DNA from: DATHTC01 sp963746805
Lineage (GTDB): Bacteria > Actinomycetota > Thermoleophilia > Gaiellales > Gaiellaceae
Assembly: GCA_963746805.1 (NCBI GenBank)
Contig: CAVVCQ010000008.1
Location: forward strand, 620,001 to 684,000
Direction of reading: 5' to 3'
Length of the DNA stretch: 64,000 bases
Shown: positions 26,967-35,750 of the stretch, piece after piece
Layout: every line of letters starts with the position of its first letter
How positions within the stretch are numbered: position 1 is the stretch's first letter
Program-made: the position numbers and the translations under genes
The notes under the pieces: generated by a model
What the model saw: only the letters and a program-made list of their open reading frames with translations
Told to the model about the DNA's origin: nothing
Database searches by the model: none

Positions 26967-28327
26967 GCGCGCAGGACCTTTCCGGGGTTCAGGATCCCGT
27001 TCGGGTCGAACGCCGCCTTCAGCCGCGCCAGGTGCGGGATCAGGTCGCCGTGCTCCTGCTCCAGATGCTCGATCTTCCCGAGCCCGATGCCGTGCTCGCC
27101 CGTGCAGGTCCCGCCGCGCTCGAGCGCCCACGCGACGAGGTCGGAGCTGAGCCCATCGATGCGCGCCCGCTCGTCCGGGTCGTCCGGGTCGAACATGACG
27201 GCGACGTGGTAGTTCCCGTCGCCCGCGTGCGCCACGATCGCCGCGTCGAGCGCGAGCGCCTCCGCCCGGGCGCGCGCGTGGGCGACGGCGGCGGGCAGCT
27301 CGCTCACCGGCACGCAGACGTCCGTCGCGCGGTGCCGCTTGCCCGGCGACGCGTTGAGCAGCGCGAAGAGCGCGTGGTGCCGCGCCTCCCACAGCCGCGA
27401 CCGCTCCTCGGCCTCCCTCGCCTCGTCGATCTCCAGGCACTCCTCCCACGCCGCGACCTCGTGCAGCGCGGCGGCGTCGCCCGCGACCCCGGCCTCGGAT
27501 CCCGCGAGCTCGACGAACAGCGTCGGCGCGGCCGCGAAGGCCGTGCCCTTGTAGGCGTTGACCGCCTCGATCGTGGCCGCGTCGAGCAGCTCGAGGCGCT
27601 GGACGCCGACGCCCATCGCGACCAGCGTGGCCGCACACCGGCACGCATGCTCGAGCGACGGGAACGCGAGCCGGACGGCGACCTCGTGCTCCGGAACGCC
27701 CCAGAGGCGCACCGTCAGCTCGGTGATGACGCCGAGCGTCCCCTCGCTGCCGATGAAGAGCGAGCGCAGGTCGTAGCCCGCCGAGGTCTTGACCGTGCGC
27801 GAGCCCGGCCGGATCACGCTGCCGTCGGCGAGCACGACCTCGAGCGCGAGCACGTTCGTGCGCATCGCCCCGTAGCGCACCGTGGTCGTCCCGGACGCGT
27901 TCGTGGCAGCCATGCCGCCGATGCTCGCGTCGGCGCCGGGGTCAACCGTGAACCAGAGGCCGTGGCCGGCGGCCGCCGCATTGAGGGCGCTGCGCAGGAC
28001 GCCGGCCTGCACGTCCGCCTGGAGGTCGGCGGGACGGACGGCGAGCACACGGTCGAGCCGCGAGAGGTCGAGCGAGATCCCGCCTGCCACGGGGATGACG
28101 TGCCCCTCGAGCGAGGTGCCGGCGCCGAACGCGGTCACCGGCACCGACTCCGCGTTCGCCCACGCGAGCACGCGGGACACGTCCGCGGTCGACTCGGGGT
28201 ACACGACCACGTCCGGCAGGCGCGCCTCGTGGTAGGCGAGGTCGCGGCTGTGCCCGTCGAGGATCGAGTCCGCGACGCTCAGCTGCGACGACGGGAGGAT
28301 CACGGCGAGCCGCTCGCGGAGCGTCAT
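26963..28327 (-). CDS. FAD-linked oxidase (glycolate oxidase / D-lactate dehydrogenase type)
   Basis: A 454-residue flavoprotein with an N-terminal FAD-binding type-4 domain (PDVVVYPESTADVSRVLAWA; FGAGTSLEGH; the FAD loop GGMAATNASGTTTVRYGAM) and a C-terminal FAD-oxidase cap (AHAGDGNYHVAVMFDP with the catalytic His; TGEHGIGLGK; KAAFDPNGILNPGK). The last segment is the family's usual C-terminus. It oxidises a 2-hydroxy acid, probably glycolate or D-lactate. ATG at 28327 is followed by MTLRERL. Divergent from the Liv importer. A second, less typical member of the family is encoded at 36144. Confidence 0.9.
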   Translation of the reverse strand: MTLRERLAVILPSSQLSVADSILDGHSRDLAYHEARLPDVVVYPESTADVSRVLAWANAESVPVTAFGAGTSLEGHVIPVAGGISLDLSRLDRVLAVRPADLQADVQAGVLRSALNAAAAGHGLWFTVDPGADASIGGMAATNASGTTTVRYGAMRTNVLALEVVLADGSVIRPGSRTVKTSAGYDLRSLFIGSEGTLGVITELTVRLWGVPEHEVAVRLAFPSLEHACRCAATLVAMGVGVQRLELLDAATIEAVNAYKGTAFAAAPTLFVELAGSEAGVAGDAAALHEVAAWEECLEIDEAREAEERSRLWEARHHALFALLNASPGKRHRATDVCVPVSELPAAVAHARARAEALALDAAIVAHAGDGNYHVAVMFDPDDPDERARIDGLSSDLVAWALERGGTCTGEHGIGLGKIEHLEQEHGDLIPHLARLKAAFDPNGILNPGKVLRA

Positions 28328-28356
28328 CGCGGACAGCGTACGGCGTCGGTCGTGGC

Positions 28357-28386
28357 TTGACAGCGAATGAAAGAAGACGTTACGTT
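28357..28386 (+). promoter_or_regulatory. Probable promoter of the Liv importer operon
   Basis: A perfect TTGACA at 28357-28362 and TACGTT at 28381-28386 are 18 bases apart, in the 107-base gap between the divergent oxidase and livH starts. Transcription would start near 28393, giving a leader of about 42 bases to the GTG at 28435. Confidence 0.55.
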
Positions 28387-28434
28387 CGCGCGCAGTTCTT
28401 GCAGAACCTTTCACCACAGGCGGCTGGGCGAGAG

Positions 28435-29475
28435 GTGCCCCTGCAACGGCGCCTGCTCTCGGGAACCCCCGCGACGCTGGCCGTCCGCGGTGCGGTCGCG
28501 GCCGCCGTCCTCTTCGGGCTCGTCTGGGTGACCTACAAGGCGCAACAGGATCCCCGGACGTTCGTCATCGTCGGCCTCAACGGGCTCACGCTCGCCGGCC
28601 TCTACTTCGTGGTCGCGAGCGGCTTCACCCTCATCTTCGGCCTGATGCGGGTCGTGAACATGGCGCACGGTTCGCTCTTCATGCTCGCCGGCTTCTTCGC
28701 CTTCGAGCTGCAGGAGCGGATGACCGGCGGCGACGCCGTGTCGGCGTTCGGCAGCTCGCAGGCCGGCGTCGCGGACTGGGTCGTTCCACTCGTCGGGGCG
28801 TCGCTCGCGATCGGTGTCCTGGGTCTCCTGATGCAGCAGGTCTTCCTGCGCTGGAACCAGGGACAGGAGCTCCGTCAAGCGCTGATCACGATCGCGATCT
28901 CCGTGATCATCGCCGACCAGGCGCTCGCCCACTTCGGCGGCATCGCGCAGGAGCTCGCGCCGCCGAGCAGCTGGCCCGAGACCGTCCAGCTGCGGATCTA
29001 CGACATCACGTATCCGTTCTTCCGCCTCTTCGTGCTGATGTCGGCGATCGTGATCGGGCTCGCGCTCTATGCCGTGATCAAGCGCACACGCTTCGGGATG
29101 ATCGTCCGCGCCGGCGTGGACGACCGGCAGATGGTCTCCGCGCTCGGCATCAACGTCCAGGTCGTCTTCGCGATCTCGTTCTTCATCGGCGCCTTCCTCG
29201 CCGGGATCGCGGGCGTGCTCGGCGGCACGATGATCTCGGTCGACAAGGCCAACGACACGCAGTACCTGCTGACCGCGCTGATCGTCGTGATCATCGGCGG
29301 CATGGGCAGCCTGGGCGGAGCGGCCATCGGCGCGCTCGCGCTCGGCCTCGTCGACGCCTACGGCGACGTCTACCTCCCGGCGGGCTACACGAACTACTCG
29401 GTGCTGCTCATCTTCGGTCTGCTCGTGCTCGTGCTCGCCGTCCGCCCGCTCGGGCTCTTCGGGAGGCCGGCATGA
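28435..29475 (+). CDS. livH: Branched-chain-amino-acid-type ABC permease LivH
   Basis: A 346-residue inner-membrane permease of the HAAT uptake family with about eight helices. The diagnostic region SGFTLIFGLMRVVNMAHGSLFMLAGFFAF and the later GGMGSLGGAAIGALALGL are intact. Substrate range of this family is wide (amino acids, urea, aromatic acids, some sugars), so the symbol denotes type rather than leucine transport. GTG at 28435 is preferred over the TTG at 28357, because the latter is the first triplet of the -35 box. It overlaps livM by four bases (ATGA). Confidence 0.88.
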   Translation: MPLQRRLLSGTPATLAVRGAVAAAVLFGLVWVTYKAQQDPRTFVIVGLNGLTLAGLYFVVASGFTLIFGLMRVVNMAHGSLFMLAGFFAFELQERMTGGDAVSAFGSSQAGVADWVVPLVGASLAIGVLGLLMQQVFLRWNQGQELRQALITIAISVIIADQALAHFGGIAQELAPPSSWPETVQLRIYDITYPFFRLFVLMSAIVIGLALYAVIKRTRFGMIVRAGVDDRQMVSALGINVQVVFAISFFIGAFLAGIAGVLGGTMISVDKANDTQYLLTALIVVIIGGMGSLGGAAIGALALGLVDAYGDVYLPAGYTNYSVLLIFGLLVLVLAVRPLGLFGRPA

Positions 29476-30488
29476 CCCGCACGCGTGCGCTCGAGTGGGC
29501 GCCGGGGCTGATCGTCCTCGCCGTCCTCCTGCTGGCGCCGCTCCTCTTCAGCGAGTACTACCTCAGCGCCGTGCTCACGAAGGGGCTGTGGCTCGGCATC
29601 GCCGCGGTCAGCCTCATCTTCCTCGCAGGCTACGTCGGGATCGTCTCGCTCGGCCAGGTCGCCCTGTACGGCATCGCGGGGTTCACGATGGCGAACCTCG
29701 TCGCGGCGGACGGCGGCTCCGACCTCGCGTGGAACCCCTGGGTCGCGACCGTCGCCGGGATCGTCGTCGCGACCGCGGTCGGCCTCTTCCTCGGCGCGAT
29801 CGCGAGCCGGAGCTACGGGATCTACTTCCTCATGATCACGCTCGCCTTCGCCGTGCTCGTCTACTACTTCTTCGCGCAGGTGACCGAGCTCTCCGGGTTC
29901 GGCGGCATCAACAACGTCCACCCGCCGGCCGTGATCGGCAACCCGCTGCAGGACCCGGGCCGCCTCTTCTACGTCGCGCTGCTGACCTCCGTCGGCGTCT
30001 ACGCCCTGCTCCGGTACGTCGCCAGGGCGCCGCTCGGGCTCGCGTTCCAGGGCGTGCGCGACGACCCGTCCCGCATGCGCGCGCTCGGCTACAACGTGCT
30101 GCTCCTGCGCACGGTCGCCTTCGGCCTCGGCGCCTTCGTCGCCGCCCTCGCGGGAATCCTCTCGGTCTGGTGGAACACGCGCATCTCGCCCGGCTCGATC
30201 TCGCTGGCGCAGACCATCGACGTGCTCGTGATCGCCGTCATCGGCGGGCTCTTCCGGCTCGAGGGAGCCTGGGTCGGCGCGTTCGCATTCGTCGCACTCG
30301 ACAACTGGATCCGCGGCGTGGAGGTGATCGGCGCACGCTTCAACACCGTCGTGGGGCTGATCTTCCTCGCCATCGTCCTCGTCTCTCCCGGCGGCCTGAT
30401 GGGCATCTGGGAGTCCCTCTCGACCCGCCTGCGGCGCCGCCTCGCGTACGAGCCCCCTGCGACGGCCGAGCCGCCCTCCATCCCCTGA
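29472..30488 (+). CDS. livM: Branched-chain-amino-acid-type ABC permease LivM
   Basis: A 338-residue permease, partner of LivH. Family segments: GYVGIVSLGQVALYGIAGF, RSYGIYFLMITLAFAVLVYYFF and APLGLAFQGVRDDPSRMRALGYNV, the last being the cytoplasmic loop that meets the ATPases. About nine helices, with a short cytoplasmic C-terminus. ATGA overlap with livH. The gap to the binding-protein gene is 103 bases and holds an intercistronic hairpin. Confidence 0.9.
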   Translation: MTRTRALEWAPGLIVLAVLLLAPLLFSEYYLSAVLTKGLWLGIAAVSLIFLAGYVGIVSLGQVALYGIAGFTMANLVAADGGSDLAWNPWVATVAGIVVATAVGLFLGAIASRSYGIYFLMITLAFAVLVYYFFAQVTELSGFGGINNVHPPAVIGNPLQDPGRLFYVALLTSVGVYALLRYVARAPLGLAFQGVRDDPSRMRALGYNVLLLRTVAFGLGAFVAALAGILSVWWNTRISPGSISLAQTIDVLVIAVIGGLFRLEGAWVGAFAFVALDNWIRGVEVIGARFNTVVGLIFLAIVLVSPGGLMGIWESLSTRLRRRLAYEPPATAEPPSIP

Positions 30489-30546
30489 CCCCGGACCGAA
30501 GGAGGAACACGCCACGCACCCCCACGACGACTCCGACTCCGACCTT

Positions 30547-30563
30547 CCCGGCCCCGCGCCGGG
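30547..30563 (+). promoter_or_regulatory. Intercistronic hairpin before the binding-protein gene
   Basis: CCCGGC-CCCGC-GCCGGG is a perfect 6-bp GC stem with a five-base loop, 28 bases before the start codon. It has no T-run, so it is more likely an mRNA-stabilising or processing element than a terminator. Such hairpins raise the amount of the binding protein relative to its permeases. AAAGGAGAA then provides a strong ribosome site for the ATG at 30592. Confidence 0.4.
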
Positions 30564-30591
30564 CAACCGGCAAGTTCCGAAAGGAGAAACG

Positions 30592-32004
30592 ATGCGAGAC
30601 CGGGAAGAGGGCCGGCCGACACGGCTCTTCATCCTGCTCGCCGTGCTCGTGCTCGCGCTCGCCGCGATCGCCGCAGGCTGCGGCGGGGACGACGACGACG
30701 AGGCATCCGGCGACACGGCCGCCGCCACCGGCACCGGTGCGGCCGAGGGCGGGACGATCAAGATCGGGATCTTCTCCAACAACGAGGGCGGCTTTGCCCC
30801 GTTCGAGGGGCAGACCTGGGGCGGCGCGATGCTGCCGTTGATCGAGCGCGGTGCGACTCCGAAGAGCGGCGACCCGAAGGAAGGGGTCAACAACGCCACC
30901 ATCGCCGGCAAGACGATCGAGATCGTCTACGGCGGCTCCGACTCCACACCGGACAAGGCGGTCGAGGAAGCCCGCCGGCTCGTGGAGCAGGAGAACGTGG
31001 ACATCCTGGTCGGCCCGCTCTCGGGCAGCGAGGGAATCGCCGTGGCGAACTACTCCAAGGAGCAGCCCGGCGTCACGTTCGTGAACGGCATCTCCGGCGC
31101 GCAGGACACGACGCTGAAGGTGCAGTCGCCGAACTTCTTCCGCTTCCACAACGACGGGACGCAGTGGACCGCAGGTCTCGGCGACTACGCCTACAACGAG
31201 CTCGGCTGGCGCAACGTGGTCACGATCGGCGACGACTACGACTTCCCGTACTCGCAGATCGCCGGATTCGTAGCCGAGTTCTGCTCGATCGGCGGCAACG
31301 TGTCGAAGCGCCTCTGGCCGCCGCTCGGCGAGGAGGACTACTCCTCGTACATCACGCAGATCCCGGAGAACGTCGACGGCTTCTTCATGGGCGTCGGCGG
31401 CACCGGGACGGTCGCGTTCGTGCGGCAGTACGAGCAGCTGCGCGGCAACCTGGCCGACCAGATCATGGGCGGCGTCTTCATGACCGACCCCGTGATCCTG
31501 AAGGAGCTGGGTGACCGGGTCGTGGGTGTCGTCACGGCCGGCATGACCGCGGGCGACTCCGACAGGCCCGAGTACAAGGAGTACGCGGACGGGCTCGCCG
31601 AGGCGTACCCGGATCTCGCCGGCACGGCCTCGAGCGTGTTCGCCTACGGCTACTACACCGCGATGCAGGCGATCGCCGAGGGGCTCGAGCAGGTCGACGG
31701 CGATCTCTCCGACGACCACGCGGCGTTCCGCGAGGCGCTGGCGGACCTCGAGCTCGACGCCCCGCTCGGGCCGATCAAGCTCGACGAGAACCGCCAGGCG
31801 ATCATGGACAACTTCCTCCAGCAGATCAGCGCGGACTCCACCGGCGACGGGGTGCCCGACGCGAAGACGATCAAGACGATCCCGCAGGTCGACCAGACGT
31901 TCGGCGGCTTCTTCAGCGGCGACACGCCGTCGCCCGACCGGGAGAATCCGAAGTGCGAGAAGGCGGATCCGCCTTCGTGGACGCAGCAGGGTGGAGGAGG
32001 CTGA
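30592..32004 (+). CDS. Substrate-binding lipoprotein of the Liv-type importer
   Basis: A 470-residue periplasmic-binding-protein type 1 (LivK/amide-binding) lipoprotein. The lipobox IAAGC ends the signal peptide at Cys30, followed by GGDDDDE as in the sugar binder at 9881. Ligand-binding type features: VDILVGPLSGSEGIAVANYSK and VFMTDPVILKELGDRVVGV. It is longer than typical LivK (about 370), owing mainly to extra loops and a C-terminal tail (about 430-470). The ligand is not readable; its position upstream of the catabolic operon suggests that operon's substrate. An in-frame ACG at 30514 after a second GGAGG could extend it, but would bury the signal peptide. Confidence 0.88.
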   Translation: MRDREEGRPTRLFILLAVLVLALAAIAAGCGGDDDDEASGDTAAATGTGAAEGGTIKIGIFSNNEGGFAPFEGQTWGGAMLPLIERGATPKSGDPKEGVNNATIAGKTIEIVYGGSDSTPDKAVEEARRLVEQENVDILVGPLSGSEGIAVANYSKEQPGVTFVNGISGAQDTTLKVQSPNFFRFHNDGTQWTAGLGDYAYNELGWRNVVTIGDDYDFPYSQIAGFVAEFCSIGGNVSKRLWPPLGEEDYSSYITQIPENVDGFFMGVGGTGTVAFVRQYEQLRGNLADQIMGGVFMTDPVILKELGDRVVGVVTAGMTAGDSDRPEYKEYADGLAEAYPDLAGTASSVFAYGYYTAMQAIAEGLEQVDGDLSDDHAAFREALADLELDAPLGPIKLDENRQAIMDNFLQQISADSTGDGVPDAKTIKTIPQVDQTFGGFFSGDTPSPDRENPKCEKADPPSWTQQGGGG

Positions 32005-32026
32005 TCGACCCGGACTGCGACCGCTG

Positions 32027-32848
32027 ATGACCGTCCCAGCGACAGCGTCCGCCGCCGCCCAGGCCGACGGCGCCGAGCCGATCCTCCGCTTGCGGGGGAT
32101 CGGCCGGCGCTTCGGCGGCGTCCGCGCATGCGACGACGTCGACCTCGACGTGTTCCCGGGAGAGCGTCGTGCGATCCTCGGCCCCAACGGCGCGGGCAAG
32201 ACGACGCTCTTCCACCTCGTCTCGGGTGAGCTCCAGCCCACCTCGGGAACGGTCGAGCTGTTCGGCCGGGACGTGACGGTCGTCCCGGCCCGGAAGCGCG
32301 CCAGAATGGGCCTGACGCGGACGTTCCAGACCTCGCGGCTGTTCCTCGGACTGAGCGTCGAGGACAACCTCTACCTCGCGGTGCTGGGCGTGCAGAACGG
32401 GCACCTCAGGCCGGTGCGCCTGGCCTCGAAGGACCTGCCGATGCGAGAGCGGGCGCGGGATCTCGCCGAGCGCGTCGGCCTGCAGGACCAGCTCGGTACG
32501 CTCGTCGCCTCGCTCTCCCACGGCGAGCAGCGTCAGCTCGAGGTGGCGATGGCGCGGGCGGGCGACCCGAAGCTGATGATGCTCGACGAGCCGGCCGCCG
32601 GCCTGTCGCGCGGGGAGCGCGTGCTCCTCACCGAGCTGCTGCTCGCGCTCGACCGCGAGATCACGCTGATCCTGATCGAGCACGACATGGACGTCGCGCT
32701 CACCGTCGCCGAGCGGGTGACGATGATGCACGACGGCCGGGTGATCGTCGAGGGGACCCCGGCGGAGATTCGGGCGAACGAGCTCGTGCACGACCTCTAT
32801 CTCGGGCGGGCGCACTACGCGCCCGGGGACGGGAACGGCGATGGCTGA
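32027..32848 (+). CDS. livG: Liv-type ABC ATPase LivG
   Basis: A 273-residue ATPase. Walker A GPNGAGKTT, the LivG-type motif LTRTFQTSRLFLGLSVEDNL, a signature with a variant first part (LSHGEQRQLEVAMA) and Walker B KLMMLDEPAAGLS are present, as is the C-terminal IEHDMDVALTVAERVTMMHDGRVI. ATG at 32027 is chosen; an in-frame GTG at 31991 would overlap the binding protein by 14 bases and lacks a better ribosome site. It overlaps livF by eight bases. Confidence 0.88.
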   Translation: MTVPATASAAAQADGAEPILRLRGIGRRFGGVRACDDVDLDVFPGERRAILGPNGAGKTTLFHLVSGELQPTSGTVELFGRDVTVVPARKRARMGLTRTFQTSRLFLGLSVEDNLYLAVLGVQNGHLRPVRLASKDLPMRERARDLAERVGLQDQLGTLVASLSHGEQRQLEVAMARAGDPKLMMLDEPAAGLSRGERVLLTELLLALDREITLILIEHDMDVALTVAERVTMMHDGRVIVEGTPAEIRANELVHDLYLGRAHYAPGDGNGDG

Positions 32849-33560
32849 GCCGCTCCTCGCCGTCCGCAACCTCGAGGCCTTCTACGGACGGGCCCGAGTC
32901 CTGCAGGGCGTGTCGTTCGAGATGGGCGTCGAGCCGGTGGCGGTCATCGGCCGGAACGGCATGGGCAAGACGACGCTCTGCCTGGCGATCATGGGGCTGA
33001 TGGCCCAGGCGCAGGGCTCCGTCCGCTTCGACGGCGAGGAGCTCATGGGCCGTCCGCCCTACCGGATCGCGGGCGCGGGCATCGGCTACGTCCCCCAGGG
33101 CCGCCGGCTCTTTCCCTCGCTCACGGTCGAGGAGCACCTGGACATGCTCGGTCGCGGCGGCCGCGGCCGGTGGACGAAGCAGGCGATCTGGGAGCTGTTC
33201 CCGCGACTCGCCCAGCGGAAGTCCGTCGGCGGCGCGCAGCTCTCGGGCGGGGAGCAGCAGATGCTCGCCATCTCCCGCGCGCTGCTGGGCAGCCCGAAGC
33301 TGCTGCTCATGGACGAGCCGTCGGAAGGGCTCGCGCCGACGATCGTCGAGGGTCTCGTCGAGACCTGCAAGGAGCTCGTCGCGGCCGGGATGGGCCTCCT
33401 GCTGATCGAGCAGAACCTCGGCGTCGCAACCGCGCTGGCGGAGCGGCAGATCGTGATGGTCGCCGGCGAGATCGCGACCGAGACGACGGCCGCCGCGATC
33501 GCCGCGGACCCCGTGGCGCAGCAGCGGTACCTCGGGGTGACGCGGGTGGAGGCGGCGTAG
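32841..33560 (+). CDS. livF: Liv-type ABC ATPase LivF
   Basis: A 239-residue second ATPase of the importer. Walker A GRNGMGKTT, IGYVPQGRRLFPSLTVEEHL, signature LSGGEQQMLAISRALLG and Walker B LLLMDEPSEGLAP are intact. Its TAG stop (33558-33560) is also the first three bases of the 166-bp palindromic element that follows. Completes a five-gene importer (H, M, binding protein, G, F). Confidence 0.9.
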   Translation: MAEPLLAVRNLEAFYGRARVLQGVSFEMGVEPVAVIGRNGMGKTTLCLAIMGLMAQAQGSVRFDGEELMGRPPYRIAGAGIGYVPQGRRLFPSLTVEEHLDMLGRGGRGRWTKQAIWELFPRLAQRKSVGGAQLSGGEQQMLAISRALLGSPKLLLMDEPSEGLAPTIVEGLVETCKELVAAGMGLLLIEQNLGVATALAERQIVMVAGEIATETTAAAIAADPVAQQRYLGVTRVEAA

Positions 33561-33723
33561 TGCCCCCTCGAGCAATGACCGTCGGCTTCTGGCCCGCGAT
33601 CACGCGGCGCCAGGAACCACTCTCGCCCTCGACAAGGCGACCAGCCTTGCCTTCGGGCGAGTGCGGCCCCTGGCTTGGCGCTCGCAACCCAGAAGCTCGA
33701 CGTCATCACTCGAGGGGGCACTA
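33558..33723. repeat. 166-bp near-palindrome with 15-bp perfect terminal inverted repeats
   Basis: TAGTGCCCCCTCGAG at 33558-33572 and its exact reverse complement at 33709-33723 bound the element. Inside, the arms stay complementary with a few mismatches and small gaps: GCTTCTGG (33585-33592) pairs with CCAGAAGC (33690-33697), and CAAGG (33633-33637) pairs with CCTTG (33645-33649) around a seven-base loop. As RNA the whole stretch would fold into one long hairpin of about 80 bases per arm. It fits exactly between the livF stop and the GTG of the next gene. Options: a miniature inverted-repeat element, a processing or attenuation hairpin, or a small RNA. No second copy was found in the window. 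Confidence 0.8.
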
Positions 33724-34908
33724 GTGGCGACGGTCGTGCTCCTCGGGACGCTCGACACGAAGGGCCACGAGTACGCCTACCTGCGCGACCGGCTGCGCGG
33801 GCACGGCGTGGACGTCCTGCTCGTGGACGTCGGCGTGAACGAGCCGTCGATCGAGGCGGACATCGCGCGCGGCGAGGTCGCCCGGACCGAGTACGGCGAC
33901 CGCGGCGCCGCCGTCGAGGCGATGGCGCGCGGAGCGGAGGAAGTCGTCCGGCGCCTGCACGAGGAGGGCCGGCTGGACGGGATCCTCGCGCTCGGCGGCT
34001 CCGGCGGAACCGCGATCGCGACGCAGGCGATGCGTGCGCTGCCGGTGGGCGTCCCGAAGCTGATGGTCTCGACGATGGCCTCCGGCGACACGCGGCCCTA
34101 CGTCGGCGCCGTCGACGTGACGATGACCTACTCCGTCGTCGATATCGCGGGGATCAACGCCGTCTCCGCGCGCATCCTCTCCAACGCTGCCGCGGCGATC
34201 GCCGGGATGGCGACGGCCGAGCCGCCCGACGTCGACAGCGGGAAGCCGCTCGTGGCGGCGTCGATGTTCGGCGTCACCACGCCCTGCGTCACGGCCGCGC
34301 GCGAGCGGCTGGAGGAGCTCGGCTACGAGGTGCTCGTGTTCCACGCCACGGGCACGGGCGGGCAGTCGATGGAGGCGCTCATGCGCGGCGGGTTCATCTC
34401 CGCCGTGCTCGACGTGACCACGACGGAGCTCGCCGACGACCTCGTCGGCGGAGTCCTCTCCGCCGGGCCCGACCGGCTCGAGGCCGCGGGCGAGCTCGGC
34501 CTTCCGCAGGTGGTCTCGCTCGGCGCCCTCGACATGGTCAACTTCGGCCCCCGCGACTCCGTCCCGGAACGGTTCCGCGACCGGCTCTTCTACGAGCACA
34601 ACCCCACCGTGACGCTCATGCGCACGACGCCCGACGAGTGCGCCGAGCTCGGTCGGCGGATCGCGCACAAGCTGAACGCTGCGACGGGGCCGCTGACGCT
34701 CTTCGTCCCGCTGCGCGGCGTCTCGATGATCGCCGTCGAGGGGCAGCCGTTCCACGACGCCGAGGCGGATGCGGCGCTCGTCGGTGCGCTCCGCGAGGAG
34801 CTCGACCCGGGCGTCGACGTGCGCGAGCTCGAGACGGACGTCAACGACCCGGCGTTCGCGGCGGCGATGGCGGAGCGGCTGCACGAGCTCGTGGGAGCGC
34901 GCGCATGA
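33724..34908 (+). CDS. Tm-1-like / UPF0261 ATP-binding protein, first copy
   Basis: A 394-residue member of the family named after the tomato virus-resistance protein Tm-1. The start VLLGTLDTKGHEYAYLRDRL and the glycine loop ILALGGSGGTAIATQAMRALPVGVPKLMVST are the nucleotide-binding marks; the second half has VFHATGTGGQSMEALMRGG, TTELADDLVGG and the conserved end FVPLRGVSMIAVEGQPFHDAEAD. Molecular function in bacteria is unknown. GTG at 33724 is the first codon after the palindrome. The next gene overlaps by four bases and encodes the TIM barrel that is fused to this domain in plant Tm-1. Confidence 0.88.
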   Translation: MATVVLLGTLDTKGHEYAYLRDRLRGHGVDVLLVDVGVNEPSIEADIARGEVARTEYGDRGAAVEAMARGAEEVVRRLHEEGRLDGILALGGSGGTAIATQAMRALPVGVPKLMVSTMASGDTRPYVGAVDVTMTYSVVDIAGINAVSARILSNAAAAIAGMATAEPPDVDSGKPLVAASMFGVTTPCVTAARERLEELGYEVLVFHATGTGGQSMEALMRGGFISAVLDVTTTELADDLVGGVLSAGPDRLEAAGELGLPQVVSLGALDMVNFGPRDSVPERFRDRLFYEHNPTVTLMRTTPDECAELGRRIAHKLNAATGPLTLFVPLRGVSMIAVEGQPFHDAEADAALVGALREELDPGVDVRELETDVNDPAFAAAMAERLHELVGARA

Positions 34909-35750
34909 CCCGCGACGAAGCCCTCGACCGGCTGCGCGCCCAGGTCGAGGCCGGGAGCCCGATCATCGGCTCCGGTGCCGGCACCGGCCTCTCGGCGAAG
35001 TGCGCCGAGGCGGGCGGCGCCGACCTGATCATCATCTACAACTCCGGCCGCTACCGGATGGCGGGTCGCGGCTCGCTCGCCGGCCTCCTGCCGTACGGCG
35101 ACGCCAACGCGATCGTGGTCGAGATGGCCGGCGAGGTGCTGCCGATCGTCCGCGAGACGCCCGTGCTCGCCGGCGTCTGCGGCACCGACCCGTTCCGCCT
35201 CATGCGGGTCTTCCTGCGCGAGCTGCGCGAGCTCGGGTTCTCCGGGGTCCAGAACTTCCCCACCGTCGGCCTGATCGACGGCCTCTTCCGCCAGAACCTC
35301 GAGGAGACGGGCATGGGCTACGCACTCGAGGTCGAGATGATCCGCGAGGCGGCGGAGCTCGGGCTCCTGACCGCGCCCTACGTGTTCATGCCGGAGGACG
35401 CGCGCGCGATGGCCGAGGCAGGCGCCGACGTACTCGTCCCCCACATGGGCCTCACGACCGGCGGCGCGATCGGCGCGGAGACCGCGAAGACGCTGGACGA
35501 GTCCGTCGAGCTCGTACAGGCGATGCGGGACGCGGCCGTCGCGGAGAACCCGGACGTGCTCGTCCTCTGCCACGGCGGCCCGATCGCCGAGCCTGAGGAC
35601 GCGGCTTACGTGCTCGAGCGCACCGAGGGGGTCGTCGGCTTCTTCGGCGCCTCGGCGATGGAGCGGCTTCCGACGGAGGTCGCGATGACCGAGACGATGC
35701 GCCGCTTCAAGTCCATCGAGGTGAAAGGGGAGGCCCGTGCCGGCGGTTGA
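34905..35750 (+). CDS. PEP-hydrolase-like TIM-barrel protein
   Basis: A 281-residue TIM barrel of the family called 'PEP hydrolase / TIM-barrel signal transduction'. Barrel strands with conserved residues are SPIIGSGAGTGLSAKCAEAGGADLIIIYNSGRYRM, PVLAGVCGTDPFR, GFSGVQNFPTVGLIDG, YVFMPEDARAMAEAGADVLVPHMGLTTGG and VVGFFGASAMERLP. It is the partner of the Tm-1-like protein: the two are one polypeptide in plants and are adjacent here with an ATGA overlap, so a complex is likely. Substrate unknown; the fold suits an aldol-type cleavage of a keto acid. Confidence 0.85.
   Translation: MTRDEALDRLRAQVEAGSPIIGSGAGTGLSAKCAEAGGADLIIIYNSGRYRMAGRGSLAGLLPYGDANAIVVEMAGEVLPIVRETPVLAGVCGTDPFRLMRVFLRELRELGFSGVQNFPTVGLIDGLFRQNLEETGMGYALEVEMIREAAELGLLTAPYVFMPEDARAMAEAGADVLVPHMGLTTGGAIGAETAKTLDESVELVQAMRDAAVAENPDVLVLCHGGPIAEPEDAAYVLERTEGVVGFFGASAMERLPTEVAMTETMRRFKSIEVKGEARAGG

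Noticed and set aside
30514..30591. ACG-initiated extension of the Liv binding protein after GGAGG
   Set aside because: It would put 26 charged residues ahead of the lipoprotein signal; the ATG at 30592 has its own strong ribosome site.
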